Shown here piece after piece: positions 1 through 11,800 of a stretch of DNA of 64,000 nt. A program made the position numbers and the translations under genes. Source of the stretch: Sapria himalayana (taxonomy: Eukaryota; Streptophyta; Magnoliopsida; Malpighiales; Rafflesiaceae). Numbering within the stretch: position 1 is the first letter of the stretch; every line of letters starts with the position of its first letter. The stretch lies in NCBI GenBank assembly GCA_029783825.1, contig JAREIK010002440.1, positions 1,116,001-1,180,000 of the forward strand. The letters run 5' to 3'. Under the pieces are notes generated by a model. It saw nothing but the letters and a program-made list of their open reading frames with translations. It was not told the DNA's origin and ran no database searches.

Positions 1-264
1 AGTTTTGACAGAGATACAAACGTCACCTTGGACGGTGTCCTTGTACAGGTTAGCGATAATAATTTTACTTACATAGTGATTTAGGAGAATGATTAGATGA
101 TTGAATCAAAAGCTTTATTTCATATCATGCCACATATTGACTTCCTTATTACATACACATATGGTGATTATGACATAATAAATATGAAAAATACAAATAT
201 ATTTGTTTAGATATATAGATTGAACATCAAATAATGTTGAAAGATGTCTATTACATACCAGGCA
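1..264 (+). pseudogene. Ty1/copia protease fragment (element C, left half)
   Basis: From about 97 the + strand reads ESKALFHIMPHIDFL followed by TYTYGDYD, which resembles the copia aspartic protease start (DSGAS.H.T.H..WF...YTSGD). The catalytic D-S-G has become E-S-K, and stops interrupt the frame, so it is inactive. The fragment ends near 250 in a KDVYYIPG-like stretch typical of the protease-integrase linker. It breaks at 264, where element B is inserted. The same element appears to resume at 17198 with the next expected region (D.MGYMHHFVDS, then WKLYNDSLVIKRG). The 5' LTR and gag would lie outside the window. The family call rests on domain order and motif likeness. Confidence 0.6.
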
Positions 265-611
265 TGTTGGGGTTTTGGGTAAAATATTCAATCTAATTGG
301 AACATAAATGTAGCAAAATTTATAATTCTTTATCCTTTAACCCACCAAGGATTACATGTGTTTCATAAAAATAAGGAAGGGTAAATAAAACTTATTTCTT
401 GTAGATCAATTCATCAAGCTTTCAAAGTGTGCATCTTGGTTTATTCGGATCTTCAAAGGTGCTGTCTTTCTGAAAAAAATAACCACATTTACACGTATCC
501 ACACATTAACAAATAATGAATGATCTTGTTGAATGCTATTTTAGATTCATCTTCTCAAAATGAAAGGGGTTTTCTCTATTTTATAAAAGATGACTACTTG
601 CATCAAATATG

Positions 612-643
<32 letters not shown>

Positions 644-1470
644 GTCTGCTAGGGTTTTAGTCATAAATAAATTTAATTATATATTTAAAACTCTTTAAAA
701 TAATAACAACTTAAATTCAAATCCTTAAAAACCAATTTTAAATGAATTTATTCATTAAAACTCAAGTTCAATATAATAAATTAATTATTTATTTAAATCA
801 TGAATTTAAACTTTCTCAAAATTAAATTTGAATTTAAATAATAACTAATTATTATTTGTGATTTAAAATAATCGCATCAAAAATTACTATAAATAGTGAA
901 AAACTATAACCATTATTATTCATTCTTAATGTATGACCCTATATGTTTAATTAACATTGGCAGCATGCCTAAATCATATGTTGATACTACAAGTCATAAG
1001 TGGCTTCTAGCATGATATTATGACTACCCAAGTTAAATGAAAAGCTCATGCTACGGGACAATCTTAATATAGGTAATGATATAATCTTTTTGTCTCATGA
1101 TATCTTGATAGAATATAAGACCTGGACAAAGTCAACCTTATATCATTCTATCTTTGATTACTCAAAACTAAATTAGACTGACCAAACAAATGATATTGAT
1201 CTCCATCAATTCATTTGAGTAAGGTCATGTATTTCTTAGTCTTAATTGTCGAGGGGACCCAGAGATATCTCTCTTATAATAAGAGGGACAAATTTCATCT
1301 TAATCATTCATAACTTAGTATATAATTTTTATTATATTCAAGAATAACCTTTATAGTTATCTGATTAAAGATAATATTTGATAATATCAAAATACAATAT
1401 TCCTTATGTTGATAACTATAACAATCTTAGGTCAAAGGTTTTAATAACATAACTAATAGAGATTAACTTA
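265..1470 (-). repeat. 3' LTR of element B, part 1 (before element A)
   Basis: Matches 15742 to about 16890 in the same order, including the shared stretches ACCCACCAAGGAT, AAGTGTGCATCTTGG and ATCTCTCTTATAATAAGAGG. It begins TGTTGGGG, where the other LTR has TATTGGGG. It is cut at ACTTA (1466-1470), where element A entered; the LTR resumes at 6005. Confidence 0.85.
612..642. repeat. (CA)n microsatellite inside LTR of element B
   Basis: About 15 CA units. The matching site in the other LTR (about 16096-16119) is a shorter compound TA/CA tract, so the two LTR copies have diverged in length here since insertion. Confidence 0.9.
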
Positions 1471-1703
1471 TGTTATAAAATAAAAGTAAACCCGCAATAA
1501 TTTGAAAGATAGAAAATTTAAAACTAAAGCAATAAATTAAATCATGGAATAAAATATATTCAAAAGAAAATGAGAAATTGGAATATATGATAATGAGTTA
1601 CAGAGAAATAGGAAAAGTCATTTATATAGAAAAATTTTGGAAATCGCCAAACAGATTTTTGATGTGGGCAATGTGATTTTCACCTACCCCAATTAAAATA
1701 ACA
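1471..1703 (-). repeat. 3' LTR of element A
   Basis: Begins TGTTATAAAA and ends AATAACA, keeping the TG...CA ends. It aligns base for base with 5766-5999 apart from scattered changes. The pyrimidine run 1704-1712 just inside is the polypurine tract on the - strand. Confidence 0.93.
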
Positions 1704-1719
1704 TTCTCTCACTTGAAAA

Positions 1720-2340
1720 TCACTTTCTTTGCTTGTCAATACTTGCTTCCAATCTTGTTAAGCCACATGAAGTTCTACACCATTCAAACTTGTCAGTGCT
1801 GATCGGTTTCATCAAAACATCCGCTATGTTTTCTTCAGTATCAATCTTTTGAAAATCCACACTTCCTTCTTCTACTTTCTCTTGTACAAAATGATATTGT
1901 ACCCTAATGTTTTTTGTCTTTGAGTGAAATACTAGATTTCTTGCAAAGTGTAGAGCACTTTGACTATCACAAAATAAAGTAACCTTATTTTGTTTGTATC
2001 CAAGCTCTTCCAACATTATTTGCAAACAGATTGCCTCTTTACTAGCTTGTGTAGCTACAACATATTCTGCTTATGTCGTAGAAGTAGATACAATAGGCTG
2101 TAATTTTGAAACCCAACTTACAGCTCCTCCAGCAAGAGAAAAAACATAACCTGTTGTAGACTTGCTATTATTAATATTTCTAGCATAGTCTACATCAACA
2201 TAACCTCTGACAATAAGATCTGAACTTCCATAGCATATTGTAGTATTTGAGGTTCCCTTCAGATATCTGAAAATCCTCTTCACAGTACTCTAATGTTCTA
2301 AGCTCGGATTTCCCATGAATCGACTAACCACTCACACTGC
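1720..2340 (-). pseudogene. RNase H domain of element A
   Basis: Ribonuclease H degrades the RNA strand during reverse transcription. On the - strand, 2283-2071 gives RYLKGT, then GYVFSLAGGAVSW, and 2025-1720 gives FCDSQSALHFARN, VFHSKTKNIRVQYHFV and ADVLMKPIS. These are the usual copia RNase H landmarks: connection, the D of CDSQSA, and the C-terminal AD.LTK motif. The STTEAEY motif near 2070 carries a stop in place of its first glutamate. Just after the C-terminus comes the polypurine tract and LTR, as expected. Confidence 0.85.
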
Positions 2341-2394
2341 TTGTGTAATATTTGGTCTTATATAAATCATTGCAAACATTAAACTTTCCACTAC

Positions 2395-3270
2395 TTATGT
2401 ATATGGTACTTGAGACATCTTTCTTCTCTCTTCTTCTGAGCTAGGACACATACTTGAGAATAATTTGAAATTAATAGGAAGAGTGGTAGAAATTTTCTTA
2501 CTATCTTGCATGTTGAAACGATGCAAGATATTATTAAAATAATTTTGTTGAGAAAGCCAAATCTTCTTATTATTTCTATCTCGGTAAATCTGCATCCCTA
2601 GAATCATGTTTGTTAGTCCCAAGTCATTCATATCAAATTTCCTAGCCAACTGTGCCTTCAATTCTTGGATTCGACATTTGTTTGAGCCTGCTATCAATAT
2701 GTCATTCACATATAATAATAAAATGATGAAATCATTTTCTTCAAATCTTTTGTAGTATGTACAATGGTCTAAATTGAGTCTATTATACCCAAGGCTCATG
2801 ATGAAGGAATCAAATCTTTTATGCCAACACCTTGGTGCTTATTTCAGGCCGTATATAGATTTGTTCAACTTACAAACCAAGTTCTCCTTACCAATTTCAA
2901 CAAATTCTTCTAGCTGAAACATATAAATTTCTTCTTCAATTTCTCCATGAAGAAAAGTAGTTTTAACATCTTACTGCTCCAAATGAAAATCAAGTGTAGC
3001 ATATAGAGTCATTACTACTGTAATTGTTGTAAGATGAACCACCGGAGAAAATTTTCATTGAAGTCAATACCTTTTTGAGCATATCCCTTTATCACCAATC
3101 TTGCACGATACTATTCTACTTGATCATTACTATCCCACTTTATCTTGTAAAGATATTTTTTGCCAATAGCTTTTCTTTCGATTGGTAACAGTACTAGCTT
3201 CCAAGTCTTATTCTTGTGTAGAGCTTCGATTTCTTCCACCATTGCTGTCATCCATTGAGATGCATCTGAA
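2395..3270 (-). pseudogene. Reverse transcriptase domain of element A
   Basis: Copies element RNA into DNA. The best-preserved piece (2799-2395) reads LLYVNDILIAGSN, then DMNDLGLTNMILGMQIYRD and LSQQNYFNNILHRFNM, diagnostic for copia RT. The active-site YVDD has become YVND, which removes one catalytic aspartate. The upstream part (3270-2800) retains LDFHLEQ-like and FLHGEIEEEIYMFQ-like coding but is broken by stops and shifts. Neighbours are integrase upstream and RNase H downstream in the polyprotein order. Confidence 0.85.
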
Positions 3271-4307
3271 TTATTTGAAGCTTCTTGAAATGTTGATGGT
3301 TCTCCATCTTCTATTAGAAGATAATATGCAATGTTGCTCTCCGTAACATATTCTGAAGTGCCAAGCTGGTGGTCTTTTATTACTAATTGGCCGACTAACT
3401 CCTTGAGCCTCAGACACTACTTGTTCTTGTACTTCTTGCTCTAATTCTTTCTCCATTGACTTTGGAACATCTTGTATCTGATCATTTTCTACATGAACAG
3501 TGATAGTTTCTGAAACTTCTTTTAATGTGCTATAATCTTCAATTCTTTCTTTAAAAATTACATCTCTACTGATAATTACCTTATGGTCAGTGGGTTCCCA
3601 TAGGCGATACCCATTTACTGCTTCAGCATACCCTAAAAATATGCATTTTCTAGATTTTGGATCCAGATTTGCTCTTTCTTGGGTGTTGTACATCACATAT
3701 GCAGGACATCCAAAATAATGTAAAGTAGAATAGTCTACTGGCTTACTCGTCCACATCTCCATCGGTGTCTTCAAATCAATCAATGTTGATGGTGATCAAT
3801 TTATCACATAGTATGCAGTTTTTGCTGTTTCCGCCCAAAAAGAATTGGGTAGTCTTGCAGTCCTTAACATTGCTCTTATTCTTTCTGCAAGAGTTCTGTT
3901 CAACTATTCTACTACTTCATTTCGTTGTGGCGTGTACGCGACTGTGAACTATCATTTGATACCTTCTTGCTTACAAAGAACAAGAAATTCACCAACTCTA
4001 TACTCACTTCCATTATCTGTCCGCAAACACTTAATTCGTTTCCCAGATTTAAGTTCCACCCATGCTTTGAATTCTTTAAAAATTAAAATCACATCTGATT
4101 TTTTCTTGATTGGATATACCCAACATCTCCTTGAATGATCATCAATGAAGGATACAAAATACTTTACTCCTCCATAAGATATTTCAGGTGATTCCCATAC
4201 ATCAGAATATATCAAGTCTAGAATATTTTTACTTCTTACATTTGATCTTTTAAATGCCAATCTATTCTGCTTAATAGTAACACAATGCTCACAAAAAGAT
4301 AAATTTA
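3271..4307 (-). pseudogene. Integrase domain of element A
   Basis: Inserts the cDNA. Reading from 4307 down: FCEHC is the second half of the zinc-binding HHCC motif. LDLIYSDVWESP carries the first catalytic D, FVSFIDDHSRRCWVY follows, and LRTDNGSEY carries the second D. A break lies near 3950, where the second open stretch should join. Below 3783, FGCPAYVMYNTQERANLDP and CIFLGYAEAVNGYRLW are the conserved C-terminal copia motifs, then an acidic linker leading to RT. A shift near 3370 garbles the linker. Reading frames are split at least twice. Confidence 0.87.
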
Positions 4308-4739
4308 CTATTTTGAGCCATGGAAGTAACTTTTTATTAGAGAGAATTCTTCTTCTTTAGTAATTGATGTAACACATGCATCTGCTTCCTGTACTTTTTC
4401 TCCTTTAAGCATTAATAAATTTGTCATGATTTTTTCTCCCTTCATTACCACAAGTGAACCTCTCACAATCTTTATCATTCCATTTTTAATATGAGTTTTG
4501 CATACAAGATAATCTATTTGTCCCAAAGAAAATAGATTTTTCTTCAATTCAATCACATGTCGTTCCTCTTGAATGGTATGAATCATACCATCAAACATTT
4601 TAATTTTGACAGTACTCATACCAATAATTTTCAAAGCATGATCATCACCCATGTGCACCGACCCACCTGAGATTGGTTCATATTTGTGAAACCAATCTCT
4701 CCGAGATGTCATATGCCACGATGCTCCCGAGTCTAGCAA
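4308..4739 (-). pseudogene. Protease and pre-integrase region of element A
   Basis: Opens with LDSGASWHMTSRRDWFHKY; DSGA is the intact catalytic motif of retrotransposon aspartic protease. MGDDHALKIIGMSTVKIKM and LKKNLFSLG follow, the usual run to the pre-integrase domain. The open stretch ends at a stop near 4308, before the integrase zinc motif. The listed start is simply the first ATG of the open stretch: in the living element this was part of one polyprotein. Confidence 0.85.
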
Positions 4740-4869
4740 CCATACATCACTAAACTATTTTTTACTTTCAACTATTATTGCTACCTCACTGTATAAAATA
4801 TTACCATCATCATTGATGCTTGCAACATTCCCTTGTGTCTTAGATAACTCATCATCTATATTTCTTTTC

Positions 4870-5565
4870 TTAAACCAACATCTCTTTTTAAGTGTCATTT
4901 CTTACCACCGTTATAACCTTTAATATTTTTCTTACTTTGAGATTTTGATCTACCATAATTCTGATTCCCACTAGGGCCATGCTCTATTAATCTCCCTCGT
5001 ATTATCGTCAAAGCATCTATTTGTTGTGCATTTACATATCTATCCTTTTTATTTTTTCGTCAATTTTCTTCTTCTAAGATGACAGAAGTAATATTATTAA
5101 AAATTAAACTATCAGTCAATGTACCATTCGTTAGATTGATGACGAGTTGATCATACGAATCAGGTAAACTCTGAAGTAAAATCTCAGTATGTTCAATTTC
5201 TTCTATCTTATGACCCAACATAATATTACCGTAACATATTCCATCATTCATAAAGTGTAAAGTCTTCTTTTTAAGAAGATCTTGTTGAGAAGTGACTTTT
5301 CCTTATACAACCTGGTGAGACTATCCCAAATTTCTTTTGCCGTATTCTTTTCTGCCACACTCAATAATACTCCATCAGCAAGTGCCAAATGCAGGTCAGC
5401 TACTGCATTACTATCTATCTCATTCCACTTGTCATATGAAATTCCGGTGAGCCTTTTTCCAATTGCATCTAAGCAATTATCCTTTCTCAAAATTGCCTTA
5501 ATTTTCATTTTCCACAATGAAAACTTACTTCCATTGAATTTTTCTATTTCAAATTTTGCTGCCAT
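4870..5565 (-). pseudogene. Gag region of element A
   Basis: Structural gag. It starts MAAKFEIEKFNGSKFSLWK, the typical N-terminus of a copia gag (UBN2-type) and the likely true start, since the LTR and primer site lie just upstream. The first piece (5565-5248) stops after KRRLYTL; a shifted second piece (5251-5060) continues with LGHKIEEIEHTEILLQSLP and SYDQLV. The zinc knuckle expected near 4880-4930 is ruined: the cysteines of the CX2CX4HX4C pattern are replaced and a stop intervenes. Confidence 0.83.
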
Positions 5566-5753
5566 GTTTCACTTTTACAGTGAACAGTAACCGAGAATAA
5601 TAATAATAATTTGTGTTATTACACTAAAAAAGTTCCCAAGTATGTGGAGGGGCACATTTACCCTCTTAAAAACCACAAACCTTGAGGCTCTTATCGCCCT
5701 TTTGATAGAACTTTTCTAAAATGCATTAACTACAAAAGTTACTAACTAACCTC

Positions 5754-5764
5754 CTCTGATACCA
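5754..5764 (-). other. Primer binding site of element A
   Basis: The - strand reads TGGTATCAGAG, the perfect complement of the initiator methionine tRNA 3' end used by plant copia elements. It lies one base inside the 5' LTR (which starts at 5766). Confidence 0.92.
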
Positions 5765-5765
5765 C

Positions 5766-5999
5766 AGTTATAAAATAAAACTAAACCCGTGATAATTTGA
5801 AAGATAGAAAATTCAAAGCTAAAGCAATAAATTATATCATGAAATAAAATACATTCAAAAGAAAATGAGAAATTGGAATACACGGGAATGAGTTTCAGAG
5901 AAATAGGAAAAGTCCTTTATATAAAAAAATTTTTCAAAATCTCCAAACAGATTTTTGATGTGGGCAATGTGATTTTCACCTACCCCCATTAAAATAATA
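5766..5999 (-). repeat. 5' LTR of element A
   Basis: Partner of 1471-1703. Its termini have decayed to AG and TA where the other copy keeps TG and CA. It is followed by the target duplication ACTTA (6000-6004). Confidence 0.92.
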
Positions 6000-6004
6000 A
6001 CTTA

Positions 6005-6306
6005 TGACTTTAATCTATGTATTAATCTCAAGACGGGTCTGTCCAATATTTGTTTTCAATAAATAGATATACATTTAATTTGTATCTCATATACATATTC
6101 ATCCCATGAATATCAATCAAACTTTATACTAATTTTAATTTATTATTATTCCCATAACAATAACTGATCATGGATATTTAGATTAAATAATAATATTACT
6201 TAAGGATATTATATATAATAAACATGAAAATCATAATAATAATTATTTCTCACAAATTGTCAAAATACAATGTCCATACGATAGGTTTAGAGCACTATTA
6301 CTAATA
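6005..6306 (-). repeat. 3' LTR of element B, part 2 (after element A)
   Basis: Continues the LTR interrupted at 1470 and matches about 16891-17197. It ends CTAATA where the other LTR ends CTAACA. The pyrimidine-rich stretch just inside (6307-6315) is the polypurine tract on the - strand. Confidence 0.85.
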
Positions 6307-6315
6307 ATCTCTCAT

Positions 6316-6730
6316 TTGTGCAAGGCAGCTTCATCAATGTATCTAATAAATGAATATAGAATGATGATCATGCTTTTTTTTGTGGTATAGACTTAGTCAA
6401 TGGATCTAAAACGTTATCATCTATTAGAACTTTTTATATCTTAACGTCATCTCTTTCAATAATTTCTCGAATGAGATGATAACACCTAAGAATGTGTTTG
6501 AAATAATTATGTAATCTAGGTTCTTTTTCTTGTGCAATAGCACTATTATTATCTCAATAAACATCAACATGATTTGTAATGCTTGTAACCACTTCAACTT
6601 AAGTAATTAAAATCTTGATCCAAACTATTTCCTTTGTTGCATCAGATGCTGCAATGTATTCAGCTTCAGTTGTAGAATCAACAATAGTGCCATTCTTTGA
6701 ACTTTTCTAGCTAACTACACCACTATTTAA
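6316..6730 (-). pseudogene. RNase H domain of element B
   Basis: On the - strand the region reads STTEAEYIAASDATKEIVW, then a DNNSAIAQEKEPR stretch, a YHLIREIIERDDVKI stretch and DPLTKSIPQ. These are copia RNase H landmarks in order. The E of TEAEY and the D of DNNSAI are kept, but there are stops (for example just before the DNNSAI motif), so it is dead. The C-terminus is followed at once by the polypurine tract and 3' LTR of B. Confidence 0.82.
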
Positions 6731-6759
6731 ATAAAACACATATCTCGACCATCGAAAAT

Positions 6760-7171
6760 CATCTTTGTCAGATTAGAAGCTTGCATATGTGTAACCATTT
6801 ACAACCAGATCATCTTCCAATCTGTCATACACCAACAATATATCTTTAGACCTTCTCAAATACTTAAAAATATTTTTAACAGCTATCCAGTGACTCTCAT
6901 CGGAATCTGACTAGTATCTATTCATTATGCTCAAAGCATAAGATACATCTAGTCTAGTACACAACATGGCATACATGATAGATCCTATTATTGAGACATA
7001 AAGAATTTTACTTATCCACTCTCGCTCATCTTTAGTGTCAGGACACTAAGATTTGTTAAGAGGAATACTATGAGACATAAGCAAGAATCCTCTTATGGAA
7101 TCTTGCATACTGAACCGTTTTAGTACTTTGTATATGTAAGTACTTTGACTTAGCCTAATTAGCCTCTTAGA
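6760..7171 (-). pseudogene. C-terminal RT and connection of element B
   Basis: - strand reading from about 7163 down gives RLIRLSQSTYIYKVLKRFSM, then GFLLMSHSIPLNKS, typical of the stretch following the copia RT palm. Further down are the S.MYAM.CTRPD-like and VMRYLRRSKD-like regions before RNase H. It is separated from the rest of RT by the hAT MITE at 7172-7621, whose target duplication CTCTTAGA (7164-7171) lies in this coding stretch. Confidence 0.75.
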
Positions 7172-7621
7172 TAGATGTGTCAAATGGGATGTGTCGGGCT
7201 GGCCCGACCCATTTCTAGTCAGCCCAATCGTGCTTTCGTGCCGGGCCAGGCATGACATGGTGACTATATCATGTTGTGCATGACCCGGCATGGTTATATG
7301 GAGGTTAGTTCGGCATAGGCCCGCAACACGAATCCACCCGGTTCTACCCGATCGGGCCGAACCCCTAATTTAAAAAAAATTGGGGTTTTGGCGCGTGCCA
7401 TCGCACCACCAAAACCCTAGTTTTAAAAAAAAATTAACGTTTCTCGGCTCGTGCTGAGGTATTGTGCCAATGGGCCACGGTACCATACCGGCCCATGCAT
7501 GGCACGAGGCCTGGTTGGCCTCGGCACGACATGACATGGTTGGTGCCGTGGATAGGCATGGCACTGGCACGAGCATGGAAGATTACCATGTTATGCCGGC
7601 CCAACTCGGTTGACACCTCTA
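7172..7621. mobile_element. hAT-type MITE (450 bp) inserted in element B RT
   Basis: A perfect 8-bp duplication CTCTTAGA flanks it (7164-7171 and 7622-7629), the hAT signature. Terminal inverted repeats are TAGATGTGTCAA on the left and TAGAGGTGTCAA (reverse complement) on the right. The interior is GC-rich with GGCACG/GGCCCG-like words, sharply unlike the AT-rich host. It shares these terminal features with the larger hAT at 8812-12413, so it is probably a non-autonomous relative. Short open frames on both strands here are chance products of the GC-rich sequence. Confidence 0.92.
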
Positions 7622-7629
7622 CTCTTAGA

Positions 7630-8100
7630 TCTATCTCTATAGATCTTTATCTCTAGAATATATGTAGCTTTGCCTAAGTCTTTCATTGAGAAACACTTCC
7701 CTAACCAAAACTTGACATTCTGCAAGGTAGGGATATAATTCCCAATGAGTAAAATGTCATCAACATATAAGAGCTAAAATACAATTACGCCCCACTAATT
7801 TTCTTATAAGCACAAGGCTCCCTTTCATTTTTGACAAATCCAAACCTTTTGACTGATTCATCAAAACAAAGATTCCAACTCCGAGGGGCCTTCTTCAAAC
7901 CATAAATAAATATTTGAAGCTTGCATACTTTACCAAAATTCTTAGGTTTTATAAAACCCTCAGGTTGTGTCATGTACACATCCTCAAGTAAGTTTCCATT
8001 AAGAAATGAAGTTTTAACATCCATTTGCCAAATCTCATAATCATAATATGAAGCAATGACAATAAGAATTGTGAAAGACTTAAAGTTCTACATTACTATA
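7630..8100 (-). pseudogene. RT palm and fingers of element B
   Basis: - strand 8024-7785 reads MDVKTSFLNGNLLEDVYMTQ, then QPEGFIKPKNFGKVCKLQ and FIYGLKKAPRSW, a clear copia RT. The next frame carries LLYVDDILLIGNY with an intact YVDD box (7755-7766 on the + strand), then MKDLGKA. It joins 7163 across the hAT MITE. A frameshift separates the two open pieces near 7785. Confidence 0.85.
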
Positions 8101-8209
8101 GGAGGTGTGTCGGCAATAGTTTGTTGACTATGAGAATCGACATGCAGTTCAATGTTATCTTGTGGATCTTGAACTTCTTCAAGTTGAACCTTACTCTCAC
8201 TAGTTCCTT

Positions 8210-8811
8210 TAAAAATAAATTTCCTTTCTAGAAAGACATCATTTTAAGCAACAAAAACTTTGTTCTTTATGTGATTGTAAAAGTAGTATCCTTTTGTCTC
8301 TTTAGGATACCCCACAAAAAAAATATTTATCAGATGTTGGCTCTAACTTATAAGAAACTTGACATTTTACTTAAGCCTCACAATCCCAAATCTTAAGAAA
8401 AGACAAACTAGGTCTTTTATCAGTCCATATCTCATATGATGTTTTTTCAACTACTTTGGATGGAACTAGATTTAGTGTGAATGTAGCTTTTTCAAGTGCA
8501 TAACCCCAAAAGGTAAATGAAAGAACTATTGAACTCATCATAGATCAAACCATATCTAGTAAAGGTCAATTCCTCCTCTCAGACACACAATTCCATTATG
8601 GTTTTCCAGGAGGAGCTAATTGTGAAATAATTTCACAAGTTCTAAGATGGTCATCAAATTCTTGGCTTAAATATTAGTCACCTCGATTAGATCGAAGTGC
8701 CTTGATTATCTTGCCAAGTTGGTTTTGTACTTCATTTTGAAAAGATTTGAACATTTCAAATGATTCAGATTTATGTCTCATCAAGTAGACATAACCATAT
8801 CTGCTAAAGTT
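8210..8811 (-). pseudogene. Integrase C-terminal half of element B
   Basis: - strand reading from 8811 down: RYGYVYLMRHKSESFEMF, then KSFQNEVQNQLGK is the integrase core after the first catalytic D. Lower down, WGYALEKATFTLNLVPSK and YEIWTDKRPSLSFLKIW match the copia integrase tail, then a KYFFCG.P...KGY-like motif near 8300. Stops occur throughout. The N-terminal half is at 12414 onward: the hAT at 8812-12413 landed between the D-D-S-R and Y-G-Y parts of this domain. Confidence 0.82.
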
Positions 8812-11800
8812 TAGAGGTGTCAAATGGGTCATGCCGAGCTGGTCGGCATGGTTTTTGCTAGCCCAACCGTGTTACTGTGCTGGGCCAGACATGACACAAT
8901 ACAACAACCATGCCGTGCCTAGCCAAGCATGGTTTTTTCAGGCTAGGCCCAGCATGGCTCAACTGGCACGACTAGGTTTTGCCCGTGCCAAGTCACGCAT
9001 GTACCGGCCAGAACAAGCCCATACGGGCCGGTTCTAAAAAAATTTAAAAAATTTATTTTTCATTATTTGTTTAATGTTTATAATATTTGTGTAATTTAAA
9101 ATATAAATTTGATAATTTTTAAAAATATTTAAATTATAAATTGTAAATATTCGAAGAGTTATAAAGTTTATTTTTTTTATATTATTTGTTTTAATTATGT
9201 ATTAATTAGATTATAATTTATTAGAATTATACTTTAGAATTTTTAATGAAATTCTTAAATAAAAAAATAAAATAAACACAAAATTTAATTAACAAAAATA
9301 ACAAAGTCACACTCACAAAACCATGTGCCAAACGATCAAACCAAAGCAAATATAAAGTAAATAAAAATAAGTACAAAACATCAAAATCAAAAATCAGAAT
9401 TAAGCACAAGTACACAACTCATAAGTAAAAGCATAACTGTAACATAAGTGTCATTGTCGGCATGTCACAATACCACAATCATCAACCATCAAGCATCAAG
9501 TGGCAATCTCATCAATCATCCATTGGCATATCATTATCATTCTCATCCTCAATATCAATATCACTATCATATGAATCATCATCATCAATCAACTCCTTCG
9601 CTTTCGCTGTAGTCCTAGTTCCAACACGATCCTGGATGCTAAACCTCAAATCCTTTTAATCCTTCATGCATGCTAAAGCCTCAACAATATTTGGATGTAA
9701 TCTCAATCTCCTATCTGAAATCATATTCACTACAACAGAAAAAGTAGGCTCTGATGCTACGCTCAATACTAGAGGAGTCGGTAGATCCCGTGCCATCTTA
9801 GATAGCACGGGAAAGTTGGACACATTTGATTTCTACCACCATAATATATTAAGATTCTTAGTATCAGAATATGTTAGGATTGAGCAGTAATTGGTATCTA
9901 AGTAGCGAGATAGCTCGCTTCTATTCGATGGTCCACCCTATCATTTCCTCCTAACTAACTGAATGGAAAAATCATCATCTCTGAATATGATATCAATATT
10001 TGTACTCACAGTCTCACTACTAACACCACCATACCTAGTATCATAGTATGTGAAAAGCTCAATCAACTTCTCGTAAATGAACCATTCAGGTGGGTCTTCC
10101 AAGTTCATGCACGAGGAAATGTATGTCAAAATGTTATCTACCCCTTCCAATTTAACCCTAGGGTCCATGCATGCAGCGAGACAATAAAGAGATGGAATGG
10201 TGGACCAATACTTTAAGTACTTGGTTTTCATCTCTGCAACCATATGGCCAAGGGTCAAGTTAGCTCAATACTTCCAAAACATGCTACTAATGTTACATAT
10301 GCACATGAGTACAATGTAAATCGTGAAAGTATAAAGTGACGAACACATGTTCATCGTGTCATAAAAAATCTTCAGAAATTTCATAAATAAAATATTTGAA
10401 ACCCAGTCAGTGTTGTCAATAATAAGTTCGTCACTCTTACTATTGACGTAATCATATATCACGTGTTGTATCCAACACATGACTCTAATATTAGGTATAT
10501 GTAATTCCAATGGCATCTCACATTCGATTGGAATTTCTTCTTAAGATTCGTAGACAAATAGAGACTACCAAACTCTTGTTGTCTGTGAGGTATGAAAATA
10601 TATTTTAGTGAGTTACGTATGTTTTCCAAAGCGGGGGAACACACCTTCATCCTCGCTTGTACAATCAAGATAATCACAAGACACATGTATCTAACGTGGA
10701 AAATCTATTTTAATGGTCTATCTCTAATATTCCTAACAAACATATTAATCGTTACTCCATTATTAGATGCGTTATCAAATGTGATACTAAAAATTTCAAT
10801 TTGAATTTTATATTCTTTAAAGAACTTCATCATACACTCAAAAATGGTCGGGTCATCATGAAAATGGAGAATCTCAGAGAATCCTAAAATTTTTTTATTC
10901 ATGGTCCATTTAGAATCTACATATATAGTGGGCGGTGAGACATACATAGATGCATCATCATGACTAATCTAGATATAGGATGTCATAGAAACCACACCAC
11001 TATATGCAATAAATTCATTAATTATTATTTGTTTTTCTAACATATAATCTTTTAGTATGTCATTCCTAGATGTAGACCTAAGAATCCTATGATAAGCAGA
11101 CTGAAAATATGTCTGCATGATGCTCACAACCTTTTGATCTTCTGAAAATCTAATTGGAAGACCCATCAATGTGATAAGTTTGGTTAATACTTCCCTACTC
11201 AACTCGTTGTGGTATATGAAGGGGATAAACTTTGAGACTGTACTAGATCCAGTCTCAAACAATACAATGTTAAGTTGGGTTTACCTAGGATCGAATGCAC
11301 CATATTTTTTGGTGCATAATTTGGCATGCCTCTTAAGGTGCCCAGTCCCAAATGCACTCTAACAAGTTAAAATTTTCTTACAATATTTGTACCGTGTCAT
11401 TTCTTCTTCTTCACCTTTAACATTTTTTTTGTTTTATTATATTAAAATGAGTCCAAACTATAGAAGTCCTAGTTTTTTGTTTTTTATATGTTTAGGTTGA
11501 AACGATCGGAGAAACCAAAGTTTCAATAGTCTCAGACATTTGTGTAAGATTTTTATTTTCTAAATTTATATTAATTTTATTAGTATTAGTATTTGTCATT
11601 TTTTGGTTTTTTAGACAAGAGGATAGCTTAAAGATTAGAGAGAGGGAGAGGGAGAGAGAGAAAATAAAAAACTAATTATTCTTAAATTAAAAGTTTTAGA
11701 CTTCAGTTAACTAATTAAAAAAAATAGAAATACCTATAAAGTAGTGTAAAGGAAAAGCATATGCACAAAAAATCTAACTTTCAAAGACCAATACAAACAC

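Larger units (their letters stand above)
1471..5999 (-). mobile_element. Ty1/copia element A, complete structure, inserted in LTR of element B
   Basis: Near-identical 233/234-bp LTRs lie at 1471-1703 and 5766-5999. A perfect 5-bp duplication ACTTA flanks it (1466-1470, 6000-6004). The other LTR of element B carries one ACTTA at the matching site (about 16887), giving a natural empty site. A canonical initiator-methionine primer site is at 5754-5764 and a polypurine tract at 1704-1712. The - strand order is gag, protease, integrase, RT, RNase H. The frame is broken by several stops and shifts and the RT motif is mutated, so it cannot move by itself. It is younger than element B because it sits inside B's LTR. 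Confidence 0.93.

Noticed and set aside
3765..4138. + strand open frames of 60-97 codons
   Set aside because: Antisense shadows of the element A integrase on the - strand.
5282..5590. + strand open frame of 102 codons
   Set aside because: Antisense shadow of element A gag.
7370..7656. Short overlapping open frames on both strands
   Set aside because: They lie within the GC-rich hAT MITE and contain no known motif; GC-rich inverted sequence opens frames by chance.
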